NCBI GenBank assembly: GCA_037721555.1 | Contig: JBBJOI010000016.1 | Location: forward strand, 1-64,000 | From: Gaiellasilicea sp037721555 | GTDB taxonomy: Bacteria > Actinomycetota > Thermoleophilia > Gaiellales > Gaiellaceae | DNA length: 64,000 nt | Direction of reading: 5' to 3' | In this document: positions 44,064 to 52,804 of the stretch, piece by piece | Layout of the letters: the number at the start of each line of letters is the position of its first letter | How positions within the stretch are numbered: position 1 is the stretch's first letter | Made by a program: the position numbers and the translations under genes | The notes under the pieces: generated by a model | The model's input: only the letters and a program-made list of their open reading frames with translations | Told to the model about the DNA's origin: nothing | The model's database searches: none

Positions 44064-44169
44064 ATCTGGGGAGGTGGGTAGCCCAGGTATCGGCCTTCAC
44101 GGGCGAGGCTGTAGTCACCCGTTCGGGGGAATTCGCCTCAGAGCCCGGCTGCACGGGACGTGTCCGAGC

Positions 44170-44778
44170 TTAGAAGCCGTACCGCTGCTCCTCGAACGGA
44201 TCGGCGTCGTTGTGGTAGCCGTAGCGCTCCCAGAAGCCCAGCTTATCCTCCGCGGCGAACTCGATCCCGCGAAGCCACTTCGCGCTCTTCCAGAAGTATT
44301 TGCCCGGGATCACGAGCCGGAGCGGGTAGCCGTGCTCGGCGCTCAACGCCCCGCCGTCCGCGTGCGTCGCGAGGAGCGCGCTCTCGTCACGGAGGAATGC
44401 GGTCGGGACGTTCGTCGTGAAGCCGTGCTCGGCATGGGCGATGGCGTAGTGCGCGCTCCCCTTCGGCCTGACGAGACGCTCGAGCTCGCGCCAGTGGACA
44501 CCCCCGAAGGTCATGTCGAACCTCGACCAACGCGTCACGCAGTGGATGTCCTGCGTGTTCTCGGTGCGCGGCAGCGCGTTCAGCTCGACCCACGAGAGCC
44601 TGACCTCGTTCTCGACCTCGCCCCAGATCCGCAGATCCCACGCTTCGAGGTTCACGTCTGGCACCGAGCCGGCATGCAAGACCGGCCACTTCTCGGTCAG
44701 GTACTGCCCCGGCGGGAGTCGGGCTGGGTCGAACCCCGCGTCGATCACCTTCTTCTCTGCCTTGGAGCGAAACACCAC
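44170..44778 (-). CDS. Sulfite-oxidase-like molybdopterin oxidoreductase
   Basis: 202 residues. The Mo-ligating Cys sits in TQDIHCVTRWSRFDMTFGGV near residue 82. Also DLRIWGEVENEVRLSWVELN and PLRLVIPGKYFWKSAKWLRG, all typical of the soluble single-domain oxidoreductase molybdopterin family (relatives of YedY/MsrP). No signal peptide, no TM segment and no haem domain, so probably cytoplasmic. Substrate unknown. It depends on MoaD-MoaE (15884) and molybdate uptake (56889-59451) for its cofactor. Starts back to back with ygfZ. Confidence 0.88.
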   Translation of the reverse strand: MVFRSKAEKKVIDAGFDPARLPPGQYLTEKWPVLHAGSVPDVNLEAWDLRIWGEVENEVRLSWVELNALPRTENTQDIHCVTRWSRFDMTFGGVHWRELERLVRPKGSAHYAIAHAEHGFTTNVPTAFLRDESALLATHADGGALSAEHGYPLRLVIPGKYFWKSAKWLRGIEFAAEDKLGFWERYGYHNDADPFEEQRYGF

Positions 44779-44794
44779 CTCTACAGTAACGAGC

Positions 44795-45583
44795 GTGCGC
44801 GTAGCATCCCGACCCCGCTCCTACGTCCGCGTTGCCGGGAGGGACGCCGAGGAGTACCTGAACCGGATGGTCTCGAACGACGTCGCCTCCCTCGAGCCCG
44901 GCGACGCCTGCGAAGCGCTGCTTCTGACCGCGAAGGCGCGCGTGATCGCCCCGCTCGTGGTGCTCCGGCGAGGAGGCGAGGACTTCCTGCTCCTGACCGA
45001 GCCCGACCTCGGAGAGCGAGTGCTGGCGGAGCTCGTCCGCTTCCGCTTCGCGGCCAAAGCCGAGCTCGAGCTCGAGGAGCACACCTCACACGTCGTCTTC
45101 GGCGGCGACGGGATGCCGACCGCGGACTACGGCGAGCCGGCGGCGGAGGTGCTCGACGCCGACCTGGAGCCGAACGTCGCTACCGCGGAGCTCGAGCTCC
45201 TGCGGATCCGGGCAGGGACAGCCACCTGGGGGAAGGAGATCGACGACCGCGTGCTGCCGGCGGAGGCCGGGTTGACCGACCGGGCGGTCAGCTTCACGAA
45301 GGGCTGTTACCCGGGGCAGGAGCCGATCGCGCGGCTCCACTACCGCGGGCGCGCGAACCGTGGCCTCCGCGTGCTCGTGCTGGAGGGCGACGAGCTGCCC
45401 GACTACGACGCGGAGCTCGAGCTCGAAGGCAAGGTCGTCGGCCGCGTCACGAGCGCAGCCACCGCTGCGGAGGGGGTCGTCGCGTTGGCGTTCGTCCGCC
45501 GCGAAGTTCCTCCGGAGGCCGAGCTCACCGTAGAAGGTCGAACGGCGACGCAGCTACACTACGCCGGCTCCGAGCGCCCGTAG
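44795..45583 (+). CDS. ygfZ: YgfZ/GcvT folate-binding protein
   Basis: 262 residues from GTG. The family signature is KGCYPGQEPIARLHYRGRAN near residue 168, with the conserved Cys. N-terminus has NRMVSNDVASLEPGDACEAL, typical of the GcvT-like fold. YgfZ uses tetrahydrofolate to help build or repair certain iron-sulfur clusters such as that of MiaB. Its last 10 bases, including the TAG stop, are inside the tRNA-Arg gene: the stop is the TAG at tRNA positions 8-10. Confidence 0.88.
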   Translation: MRVASRPRSYVRVAGRDAEEYLNRMVSNDVASLEPGDACEALLLTAKARVIAPLVVLRRGGEDFLLLTEPDLGERVLAELVRFRFAAKAELELEEHTSHVVFGGDGMPTADYGEPAAEVLDADLEPNVATAELELLRIRAGTATWGKEIDDRVLPAEAGLTDRAVSFTKGCYPGQEPIARLHYRGRANRGLRVLVLEGDELPDYDAELELEGKVVGRVTSAATAAEGVVALAFVRREVPPEAELTVEGRTATQLHYAGSERP

Positions 45584-45646
45584 CTCAGGGGATAGAGCGC
45601 TGCCCTGCGGAGGCAGAGGTCGCAAGTTCGAATCTTGCCGGGCGCA
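45574..45646 (+). tRNA. tRNA-Arg (anticodon GCG), integration site
   Basis: Acceptor GCGCCCG / CGGGCGC with discriminator A; D arm GCTC-AGGGGATA-GAGC with an A in the loop typical of arginine tRNAs; anticodon arm CTGCC-CTGCGGA-GGCAG giving GCG, which reads CGC and CGU; T arm GCAAG-TTCGAAT-CTTGC. 73 nt, no encoded CCA. A hairpin terminator follows at 45651. The 3' 46 nt also form the left att site of the mobile element. Confidence 0.95.
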
Positions 45647-45647
45647 T
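45601..45647. repeat. attL: 47-bp direct repeat in the tRNA-Arg 3' part
   Basis: The sequence from TGCCCTGCGG to GGGCGCAT is identical to 56136-56182. It covers the anticodon arm to the discriminator base plus T, so the tRNA stays intact at this end. Confidence 0.92.
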
Positions 45648-45650
45648 CAT

Positions 45651-45680
45651 GGAAAAGGCCCGCTCGTGCGGGCCTTTTCC
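45651..45680 (+). terminator. Intrinsic terminator after tRNA-Arg
   Basis: GGAAAAGGCCCGC (45651-45663) and GCGGGCCTTTTCC (45668-45680) pair perfectly, loop TCGT. It works in both directions and would also end the integrase message. Confidence 0.85.
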
Positions 45681-45701
45681 GTGGAAGCAGAGAGCCGAAG
45701 G

Positions 45702-46826
45702 TCAGTCCGCCGTGTCCAGAACGTGTCCATCGCGTCTGGAAACTCGGTCATCGAAGGCGTCCAGCAGGGCGAGCTCGTACTCATCGGCGTCCGGAGCAAG
45801 GTGGCCGTAGGTCTTGTCGATCATCTCCAGGGAGGTGCCCATTCGCCGTCCGAGCGCGAAGAGAGATACGCCGGCGGCGATGGAAAAGGTCGCGTAGGTG
45901 TGCCGAAGGTCGTAGGGGCGGCGGTAGTCGAGGCCGGCTGCGCGGAGGGCGGCCTTCCAGTGCCTCTCTCGGAAGTTGTGGAGATCGAGGTGACCTCCAC
46001 GCGGGCCGGGAAAGAGGAGCGGCGTATCGAGCCGAGGTGCGATCGCATCGAGCGCTTCGATCACACGCTTCCGTAAGGGCACACGCCGTCTGGAGCGATC
46101 GGTTTTTCCGAATTCCTTCAGGCGTGCGTTCGAGAAGACCCGCTGAACGCTGACCGTGCGGGTCTGCCGGTCGATGTCGCGACGCTCGAGTCCGATCCAT
46201 TCTTCGGGCCGCAGGCCGGTACCCGCAGCGAAGACCGGGATAGCGCGGTACATCTGCAGAAGCTCGAGAGCAACCGTCTCGACCTCCGGCCACGAGAAGA
46301 TCTTCATCTCACTGCGCTTGGGCGCCGGGTTCGGCGCAAGGGCGGCCGGATTGTCATCGAGGTACTTGCAACGAACGCCGTAGCGGAGGACCTGACGGAG
46401 AGCGCGATGCACGTAATGCGCTGAGCCCTCAGGCAGCCGCTTGCGCCACGCGCCGATCTCCGGCGTCGTGAGCCGATCGACTCGGGTGGCACCGAACGCG
46501 GCGACCGCATGCTGCAGCCGGTAGCGAAGCGTGACGAGTGTGATCTCCTCTGCCGCGTGCTGGCCGAGGTATTCGTCGACGAGGTTCGCGAGCGTGGGAG
46601 GGTCGGGGCGATGCGCAGCGCCGAGGGACGCTCGTCTCAGCGCTTCGTTCAGTGCGGCGCGGGCCTCACCTTTCGTCCTGAAGCCACCCTGCTGGGGGCG
46701 CTTCCCGTCGTCAGTGCGGTACCGGTACGCCCAGCTCCTTTCCAGCTTGTAGACCTGCCCATCTTGCAACGTCCTCACCCCTCCACAGGTAGAGCAACGA
46801 GCTCGCTTCGCGGACTCACGCGACAC
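45702..46826 (-). CDS. Tyrosine recombinase (integrase)
   Basis: 374 residues. A short N-terminal zinc-like piece (CSTCGG) and arm-binding domain (QGGFRTKGEARAALNEALRR), core-binding domain (LVDEYLGQHAAEEITLVTLR), then the catalytic domain: first Arg in FAAGTGLRPEEWIGLERRDI, H-x-x-R in YDLRHTYATFS, and nucleophile Tyr in MIDKTYGHLAPDADEY. All key residues are present, so it should be active. It would integrate at the tRNA-Arg 3' end. Its 5' end overlaps the excisionase gene by 52 bases. Confidence 0.94.
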   Translation of the reverse strand: MSRESAKRARCSTCGGVRTLQDGQVYKLERSWAYRYRTDDGKRPQQGGFRTKGEARAALNEALRRASLGAAHRPDPPTLANLVDEYLGQHAAEEITLVTLRYRLQHAVAAFGATRVDRLTTPEIGAWRKRLPEGSAHYVHRALRQVLRYGVRCKYLDDNPAALAPNPAPKRSEMKIFSWPEVETVALELLQMYRAIPVFAAGTGLRPEEWIGLERRDIDRQTRTVSVQRVFSNARLKEFGKTDRSRRRVPLRKRVIEALDAIAPRLDTPLLFPGPRGGHLDLHNFRERHWKAALRAAGLDYRRPYDLRHTYATFSIAAGVSLFALGRRMGTSLEMIDKTYGHLAPDADEYELALLDAFDDRVSRRDGHVLDTAD

Positions 46827-46993
46827 CGCTGCAGGAAGAGTTCCCAGTCTGACCAGAGGAAGCGCACTGGGCCACCCTTCCTTCCGAACCGGTAACCCGG
46901 GACGTCGCCTGCCTCGAAGCGGTCGAGTACCCAGTGTGCGGAGAATCCCACGCGCTCGGAGATCTCGGTTGCAGTCAAGAGACGGTCGTTCAC
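46775..46993 (-). CDS. Excisionase-like helix-turn-helix protein
   Basis: 72 residues from GTG 46993. MerR/Xis-type winged helix: LLTATEISERVGFSAHWVLD RFEAGDVPGYRFG, followed by VRFLWSDWELFLQRCR. Such small DNA-binding proteins sit directly before the integrase in actinomycete integrative elements and steer it to excision. A longer frame exists upstream, but its extension is not protein-like. Confidence 0.8.
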   Translation of the reverse strand: MNDRLLTATEISERVGFSAHWVLDRFEAGDVPGYRFGRKGGPVRFLWSDWELFLQRCRVSPRSELVALPVEG

Positions 46994-47082
46994 AAGCTCC
47001 CTCAGACGCCTTCGGGGCAGATACGCACCGTAGCGTATATGCCTCCTAAGACGGATGCAACCTGAATCTATAGAGTCGCTGT

Positions 47083-47367
47083 GTGACGAGTGGTCAACTC
47101 TTGCGCGAGGCACGCCTGCGCGCCGGCCTCACCCAGGCCGAGCTCGAGGAGCGGACCGGTAAGGACCGAGCTTCGATCGCCCGCTGGGAGCGGGATGATG
47201 TTTCCCCCGCCTTCGAGACGCTGCGTGATCTGCTGCGGGCGTGCGAGTTCGACCTCGCCCTCGTGGCGTTTGTACGGCCGAACGAGGACGCAGAGCTGGA
47301 GGAGCAGCTGCGGCTGACCCCAAAAGAGCGGATCGAGCGCTTCTTCCGCGGGCCGAGGGATCCATGA
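47083..47367 (+). CDS. XRE-family HTH regulator
   Basis: 94 residues from GTG. HTH near 3-58: QLLREARLRAGLTQAELEER, ASIARWERDDVSPAFETLRD. The C-terminal tail (LTPKERIERFFRGP) is typical of XRE partners of small nucleotidyltransferase genes. The stop overlaps the next start (ATGA), so the two are coupled. Probably autoregulates the pair. Divergent from the excisionase, 89 bp apart. Confidence 0.85.
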   Translation: MTSGQLLREARLRAGLTQAELEERTGKDRASIARWERDDVSPAFETLRDLLRACEFDLALVAFVRPNEDAELEEQLRLTPKERIERFFRGPRDP

Positions 47368-47921
47368 GCAGCCAGGCTCAGCCCCCGCCGCTGCGCCCGC
47401 TCGAGCTGCTCGCCGCGCTTGAGCGCGAACGGGTCTCCTACATCGTGATCGGCGCCTTTGCCGCCCTCGTCCACGGCTCCGGCCTCCCGACTGAGGCGGT
47501 CGACATCACGCCTTCGCTGCGCGAGCCGAACCTGGAGTCGCTCAGGCGTGCGCTCGCGGCCTTGGGGGCTGAGCGGGCGGACGGCCGCCCGCTCGTGCTC
47601 TCGCGCGAGGCGCTCGCGGCCGAGCCGGTGACCGCGCTGCGGACGCAGGAGGGCCCGCTGACGCTTGTGCCGCTGCCGGCGGGGACGCGTGGCGGCTATG
47701 ACGACCTGCGCCGGCGGGCATCGCGCGAGCCGCTCGGGAGCGGCCTGCGGCCGTCGGTCGCCGCGCTGCCGGACGTCGTCCGCTCCATGGCGGCGCTCGA
47801 GCGCGAGGAGGACCTGCCGCGGCTGCTGCGTCTGCGCCGGCTGATCGAGCTCGAGCGCACCCTTCAGCGCCAGCCCGAGCGGGCACGCGGGCGCGACGAG
47901 GGGCTCGACCTCGGCCTGTAG
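47364..47921 (+). CDS. Nucleotidyltransferase-fold protein with altered active site
   Basis: 185 residues. The start of the fold reads YIVIGAFAALVHGSGLPTEA VDITPS. In active members (AbiEii, MNT and related) this is HGS-x-R-x-T-x-DVDI; here the first Asp of D-x-D is Ala (EAVDI). The Gly-Ser and second Asp remain. The C-terminal half is helical and Arg-rich. The XRE partner in an ATGA overlap recalls AbiE-type or MNT toxin-antitoxin and defence pairs. With one catalytic Asp gone it may be inactive or act differently. Confidence 0.65.
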   Translation: MSSQAQPPPLRPLELLAALERERVSYIVIGAFAALVHGSGLPTEAVDITPSLREPNLESLRRALAALGAERADGRPLVLSREALAAEPVTALRTQEGPLTLVPLPAGTRGGYDDLRRRASREPLGSGLRPSVAALPDVVRSMAALEREEDLPRLLRLRRLIELERTLQRQPERARGRDEGLDLGL

Positions 47922-47949
47922 GCCGATTGTCGCCGTTCGCTCCCGTCCT

Positions 47950-50847
47950 CTACAGCTCGAGCGCGGGGGCCTCGCGCTCGAGCGCACGCTCGTGGGCGCG
48001 TAGCCGTGTCCGCTCGAGACCCACGACGGCAGGCGCACGCTCGCGGGTCTGGCTGCGTTCGCGTTCCCAGCGTGCGAGCCGTTCTTCGGCGTGCTCGAGC
48101 ACCCGTCGCTCGAAGCTGATCCGGACGCTGAGCGCGGGGCCGTGGCGGCGCCGGCCGAGCCAGCCGAGGGCGGCGAGCTCCTCCTCGGCTCTCGTGAGCC
48201 GGCTTTGGGCGGCGTCGCGCATCTCGCGCAGCCGACCCCGCTCCTCCTGCTGAAGCCGCTCGCGGACGGCGAGCGCCCGCCGGGCCTGCTCGCCGTCCGG
48301 CCCGGGTGGGGGACTGTCCGTGGGCTGCTCGAGGGCCAGGCGCTCGTCCTGCGAGCGCCCGAGCGCCTGGGCGAGGCGTGTGAGGCCGTCCCGTTCGCCC
48401 AACGGCGCAGAACCGGTTTCCTCGTCGGCGAGCTCGGGTGCGGCGATGTAAACCCGTGTCTCCCCCTGGGCGCGGGAGAGTGCGACGTAGCCCCATTCCT
48501 TCAGCTGGCCCTGGCCGCGGGCGAGCACGTAGGCGCGGGTGAGCGTCAGCCCCTGGGTCGCGTGGCCGGTGAGCGCGTATCCGTACCCCAGGTGCCCCGC
48601 GTCCAGGTAGCGCGCGGGGATCGTGACCCTGTCGCCGCCGTCCGCCTCGACGAGCAGGCTGCCGCGCTCCGGGTCGACCGAGGCGACGGTGCCGCGGGTG
48701 CCGTTGCGGACGCCAAGATTGGAGTCGTTGCGGCGGCAGACCACACGGTCGCCGGCGGCGAACTCACGTCCTCCCGCCTGGAGGCGCTCAGGGCCGAGGC
48801 GTCCCTGCCGTTCCAGCAGCGCCCGCGCGCCCTGGTTCAGCTCGGCGACGTCGCGGCGGCGCAGGCCGATCATGACGCTTCCCTCGAGGTCGTCGCCGGC
48901 GCCTTGCCACCAGTCCGCGAGCAGCTGCGCTTTCGCCCCGAGCTCGTCGGGGGCGACGAGGAGGCGGCCTCGGGCTGCGGTGTGGGCGAGCAGGTCGCCG
49001 GGCTCGCCGGCGCGTAGCCGCTCCAGCGCCCGCGCCTCTAACCGGTCGTGCTGGCGCCGGTTCTCGCTCAGCTCGGCTGCGCCGAGGCGCTCCAGCGCTG
49101 CTCGGAAGAGCCCGCCGGCACCGACGGCGGGCAGCTGGGCGGGGTCGCCGATCAGGATTGCCTTGCCCCGCGCCTGCTCCACGGCTTCGAGCACGGGGAC
49201 GAGCACGCGCGTCTCGGCCATCGCGGCCTCGTCGACGAGCAGCAGGCAGCCCCGGGGCAGGGCGTGCTCGACCCGCCGGATCTGGCCGAGCAGCCGGTGC
49301 ATGGTCGAGCTCGGCACGCCGGTCTCCTGCTCCAGCTTCTGTGCGGCGATCCCGGAGGGGGCGGCGCCGAGCACGGGGTGCCCCGCCGCCCGGAACGCCT
49401 GGGTGACCGCCCGCGCCGCCGTTGTCTTGCCGGCGCCCGCCTGGCCGACGACGCAGACAACCCCGGCGGGGCTTCCGGCCACGTAGCCGAGCATCGCCCG
49501 CTGCTCGGCGCTGAGGCCCGGCCTCGTCCGGAGCAGGCGATCGAGATCCTGCTGCTCGATCCGCGGCGCCTCCCAGCCGTGGGCGCGCTCGAGCAGCGCG
49601 AGCCCGCGGCGCTCGAGCGCGAGCAGCTCCTCGCTCGAGAAGTGCGCGGGCCGGCCCGGCGAGGCCGGCTCCCCGACGGCGCAGACCGGGCCTTCTGCAA
49701 GCAGTTGTCTGGCCTGCGCGCGAACCTCGGCCGCGGCGGTGCCCGCCTGCGCACCGGCGAGCGCCGCCACGAGCTCGGGCTCGCTGAAGCTCGCCTGCTT
49801 CTCCGTCAGGCCGCTGGGTCCGAAGAGGGTGCGCGCAACTGTTCGCAGTTCCCCCTCGTCGAGCTCGCGCGGGCGAGTCCGTCCGAGCAGCCCCTTCAGC
49901 TCCCGCTGTCCGAGGCCGTGCTCGGCCGCCCGTGCCCGCCACTCCAGGCGCAGGCGCGGCAGGTCGATCTCCTCCTTGCGCTCCCTCGTTGCGAGCGCTG
50001 CCACCTGGCGGGCGTAGAAGCCCTCCGTGCCGTGTAGCTCTAGGTAGTCGAGCACCTGCGCGCGGCGGGTCGAGAAAGCGGCGAGCACTCCTTCGGGCAT
50101 TCCCTGGATCTCGGCCATCCCTTTCAAGGGCTCCCGCCAGGCGACCCCGAGCGTCCGGGTCAGCTCAGCGCGGAGCTGTGCCTGGTAGAGCGAGCCGGCC
50201 GCGATCCGATAGGCGGAGAGGATCGGCTCGCCGTCGAGGGCGCGGTAGCGCCCGTCGGGGCTGCGGGCGAGGTTGCCGACGACGACGTGGGTGTGCAGGT
50301 GCGGTTCCTGCGCCCTGTTTGTCCGGTGCTGGAAGGCGGTGGCGACAAAGCCGGAGCCGTGCTCGCGCACGGTCCCCTGTGCTCCCCGGCGGGTGACGCA
50401 GGCCTCCTCCTCCAGGTAGCGGAGCGCCGCCTGCCAGGCCGCCTCATGGGCCTGCGAGACGGCAAGGCGCGTCTGCTCGTCGCCGAGCGCGTGCAGCAGG
50501 GAGACGCTCTTGGGTGGGCTGAAGACGAGGTCGTAGCCGGCCACGGGCCGAAGCTGCTTCTGCTCGCCTCGCCGCTCCCCGGTCTCCGGGTCGATCCGCT
50601 CCACCGTGATCGTGCGCACGGGCGGATGCCGACGCAGCCGCTCCTCCCCTTGTGGGTGCTGGCCGCGGATCAGACGGCCGAGCTCGCCCTCGCCGACCAC
50701 ACCCTCGAGCCCGAGCCGCTCAGCGCCCCTGCCAGCCCACACCCCGGGCGACTCGCCCCGGCCGGCGTAGTAGTCGTCGATGCCGCCTGCGACCGAGTGC
50801 TCGTAGTAGGCCTCCTGGCCGGGCGCCAGCTTCGAGACGGTCAGCAC
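47950..50847 (-). CDS. MobF-family relaxase-helicase (TrwC/TraI type)
   Basis: 965 residues. Relaxase domain: EAYYEHSVAGGIDDYYAGRG supplies candidate nucleophile tyrosines near 14-15 and 25-26, YDLVFSPPKSVSLLHAL is a family block, and PHLHTHVVVGNLARSPDG is the three-His metal site. Helicase part: VVCVVGQAGAGKTTAARAVT (Walker A near 465), LLLVDEAAMAETR (Walker B), LIGDPAQLPAVGAGG and late GHATQGLTLTRAYV, VALSRAQGETRVY. The C-terminal 100 residues are coiled coil. Nicks oriT and unwinds the strand for transfer. No mating-pair genes accompany it. Confidence 0.93.
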   Translation of the reverse strand: MLTVSKLAPGQEAYYEHSVAGGIDDYYAGRGESPGVWAGRGAERLGLEGVVGEGELGRLIRGQHPQGEERLRRHPPVRTITVERIDPETGERRGEQKQLRPVAGYDLVFSPPKSVSLLHALGDEQTRLAVSQAHEAAWQAALRYLEEEACVTRRGAQGTVREHGSGFVATAFQHRTNRAQEPHLHTHVVVGNLARSPDGRYRALDGEPILSAYRIAAGSLYQAQLRAELTRTLGVAWREPLKGMAEIQGMPEGVLAAFSTRRAQVLDYLELHGTEGFYARQVAALATRERKEEIDLPRLRLEWRARAAEHGLGQRELKGLLGRTRPRELDEGELRTVARTLFGPSGLTEKQASFSEPELVAALAGAQAGTAAAEVRAQARQLLAEGPVCAVGEPASPGRPAHFSSEELLALERRGLALLERAHGWEAPRIEQQDLDRLLRTRPGLSAEQRAMLGYVAGSPAGVVCVVGQAGAGKTTAARAVTQAFRAAGHPVLGAAPSGIAAQKLEQETGVPSSTMHRLLGQIRRVEHALPRGCLLLVDEAAMAETRVLVPVLEAVEQARGKAILIGDPAQLPAVGAGGLFRAALERLGAAELSENRRQHDRLEARALERLRAGEPGDLLAHTAARGRLLVAPDELGAKAQLLADWWQGAGDDLEGSVMIGLRRRDVAELNQGARALLERQGRLGPERLQAGGREFAAGDRVVCRRNDSNLGVRNGTRGTVASVDPERGSLLVEADGGDRVTIPARYLDAGHLGYGYALTGHATQGLTLTRAYVLARGQGQLKEWGYVALSRAQGETRVYIAAPELADEETGSAPLGERDGLTRLAQALGRSQDERLALEQPTDSPPPGPDGEQARRALAVRERLQQEERGRLREMRDAAQSRLTRAEEELAALGWLGRRRHGPALSVRISFERRVLEHAEERLARWERERSQTRERAPAVVGLERTRLRAHERALEREAPALEL

Positions 50848-51245
50848 AGATCGCTACTCTAGCACTTCAGTGCATATGTGTAGCCAAGCCAATCGGTCTC
50901 GGAACTATGCGCGAGCTTCTCGACTCCGAGATCGGGCGCCTCCCTACCGAGGGAGCGTCGTGGCGGTCTCTGCACGACGATCGCTGCCACGGCGGACTCC
51001 GTGGCTGGCACGTACTTCGACGGCGCAAGAGATGGTGACCCGAAGCGCGGCCGGAACTCGAGCGCCCTCGCGCGCACCGACTTGGCCAAGCTGGCGACGA
51101 CATGCCGCTCGACTGAGCCGGTGATGCGGCCGCGAAGGCAGCGGCGATGCCAGGCACGACCAGGAGGAAAGCGCGGCTCACGCTGGACATGGTCTTTCCG
51201 GGCGGCCGGGTTCGTGCCGCCGCTCAGCCGTGCCGGCCAGATCGA
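50848..51245. other. Region upstream of the relaxase gene, candidate oriT
   Basis: No confident gene. Short inverted repeats occur close to the relaxase start: GCAC-TTCA-GTGC near 50862-50873 and CTCCCT-ACCG-AGGGAG near 50940-50956. A minus-strand frame at 51190 begins with a signal-peptide-like stretch (SRAFLLVVPGIAAAFAA), but its continuation shifts frame. oriT sites often lie beside mobF genes; nothing here proves it. Confidence 0.35.
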
Positions 51246-51930
51246 ATGGGCACGCTGACCGTCGGCCGGATGCGTTCGCTCGCGGTCGTCTCCGCGGCCG
51301 CAGTGCTCGTCGCGCTCGCTCTCGCCGGCTCCGCCCCGCCGCCCGCCCGGGCCGGCGGTGCCTTCCAGCGGGTGCTGGGCGTTGGCACCGATCGCGGATG
51401 ACGGGCGATCCAGCTTGCGCGCGTGGGGCCGCGCAGCGACGCCTCCCTCTTTGCTGGGGGAAAGCGGGTCGCGCCGCGGGCGGCGGCTACGTTCGACTCT
51501 TCCCGACGATCGGCGGCCTGCCGGGAATTCCCGGCCGTTATTACCCGGCCGAGCCTGTTCTCTGCTGGTCGTGGCGCCAGCCCGACCGGGACTGCTGGCG
51601 CGCCAGCTCCAATGCGGTCCAGCTGCTCGCGCCGCTGGCGAGCCTCCCGCGCTGGCAACAACCGCCGAGCGTGCTCGCCGAGCTGCGCTACCGCGGATTG
51701 CGAGTCCGGCCGGCGCTCGCCAACCTGCACGTCGCGCTCGAGCTCGCCTTCGACCGAGACGGCACTGCGGCGGCGAGCGTCCCTGCTGGAGCGCTTCGCT
51801 TCACGGGCCGCTGGCGCGGCCCGGCCGCCGCCTGTACTCGCTCGACCGCGGCGCGTGGGCGGAACCGAGTATTGCGCGAACCAGCCTCTCGGAAACGCAG
51901 AATTCCGCGCCGCTCGCGATCTGACGGCGA
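51246..51930 (+). pseudogene. Frameshifted secreted protein
   Basis: A signal peptide is encoded at 51270 (RSLAVVSAAAVLVALALAGS, APPPARAGGAF), but its frame stops at 51401. In another frame the downstream region reads GGGYVRLFPTIGGLPGIPGR, YYPAEPVLCWSWRQPDRDCW and VLAELRYRGLRVRPALANLH, which look like a natural exported domain. At least one indel near 51395 is needed. No family recognised. Confidence 0.5.
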
Positions 51931-51968
51931 TCCCTGAGGCGCTTGCCGCAGGATCCGGGTAGTTAGCG

Positions 51969-52202
51969 TTAGCGCACCCGCGGCCGAGTTGGCCGCGGAG
52001 GCCGCGCGAGCGCTTCCTCGGGCATGACCCTGCTCGCGAGCTCCTGCAGCGTGATGCCCACGAGCGCGCGCTCGAGCACGAGCGCGACCACGTAGAAGGC
52101 AGCCGCCCCAGCCAGGCAGAGGAGCGCCCAGCCGAAGCTGAGCGAGATCCAGAGCGCGACGAAGGCGAAGCCTAGTGCGGCGGCGAACTGTCTTCCGGTC
52201 AT
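51969..52202 (-). CDS. Small two-helix membrane protein (DUF2273-like)
   Basis: 77 residues. Two hydrophobic helices, FAAALGFAFVALWISLSFG and ALLCLAGAAAFYVVALVLE, then a short charged tail. Proteins of this size with two helices sit at the end of Asp23 operons (DUF2273 in Firmicutes). Start overlaps the previous stop by 4 bases. Last gene of the operon. Confidence 0.7.
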   Translation of the reverse strand: MTGRQFAAALGFAFVALWISLSFGWALLCLAGAAAFYVVALVLERALVGITLQELASRVMPEEALARPPRPTRPRVR

Positions 52203-52804
52203 CTGAGCTCCCTTCCTTTCGGTTCCTCGAAGCCGGTCAAGGTCACGTTCACGGGAAGAAGGGGCAGCTCGTGCTGAGCGAGCGCCTCGCGCCCGCGCCC
52301 GCGCACCTCCCGGAGCGCACTCCCTGCTACGCGCGCGTCGCTGACGTGGACGCTGACGTTGACGTCCTCCGTCCCGTAGCGCGCGCTCGCCTCGTCGATG
52401 GCCGGATGCGAGCGCGCTGCCCCCTCCACCGCTCGCTCGACCGCGCGTGGCCCGACCACATCCACCCCCCGCCCTGCCTCGCCGAGCAGAAGCTCGCTCC
52501 GGGCGAGGTAGGGGCGGGAGAGGGACTTGAGCGCAAGGTAGCCGAACAGAAGGAAGGAGCAGGCGCCGCCGAGCCCCGCGACGACCCGCACGCCCCCCGT
52601 CATGTCCGCAGGCTCGAGCCCCGCCAGGAAGTCGTAGGCGGAGCGGTAGCCGCTGACCGCGTTCACCGCCTGCGGCGAGACCTCGAGCGCGAGCAGCACG
52701 ACCATGAGCCCGTACCAGACGAGCGCGAGCGAGAGCACGAGCAACGGAAGCCGTCCGAAGACTGCAAACGGCGAGCGGCGGGCGCGGATGCGCTGGCGCA
52801 GCAT
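52199..52804 (-). CDS. AmaP-like membrane protein of the Asp23 operon
   Basis: 201 residues. Two hydrophobic segments near the N-terminus (PLLVLSLALVWYGLMVVLLAL, then VVAGLGGACSFLLFGYLALK). The C-terminal 100 residues carry an alpha-beta domain with DVNVSVHVSDARVAGSALRE VRGRGREAL and LLPVNVTLTGFE, an Asp23-like end. This order (two TM then Asp23-like part) recalls AmaP, the membrane anchor of Asp23 in Staphylococcus. Overlaps its neighbours by 4 and 1 bases. Confidence 0.68.
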   Translation of the reverse strand: MLRQRIRARRSPFAVFGRLPLLVLSLALVWYGLMVVLLALEVSPQAVNAVSGYRSAYDFLAGLEPADMTGGVRVVAGLGGACSFLLFGYLALKSLSRPYLARSELLLGEAGRGVDVVGPRAVERAVEGAARSHPAIDEASARYGTEDVNVSVHVSDARVAGSALREVRGRGREALAQHELPLLPVNVTLTGFEEPKGRELR

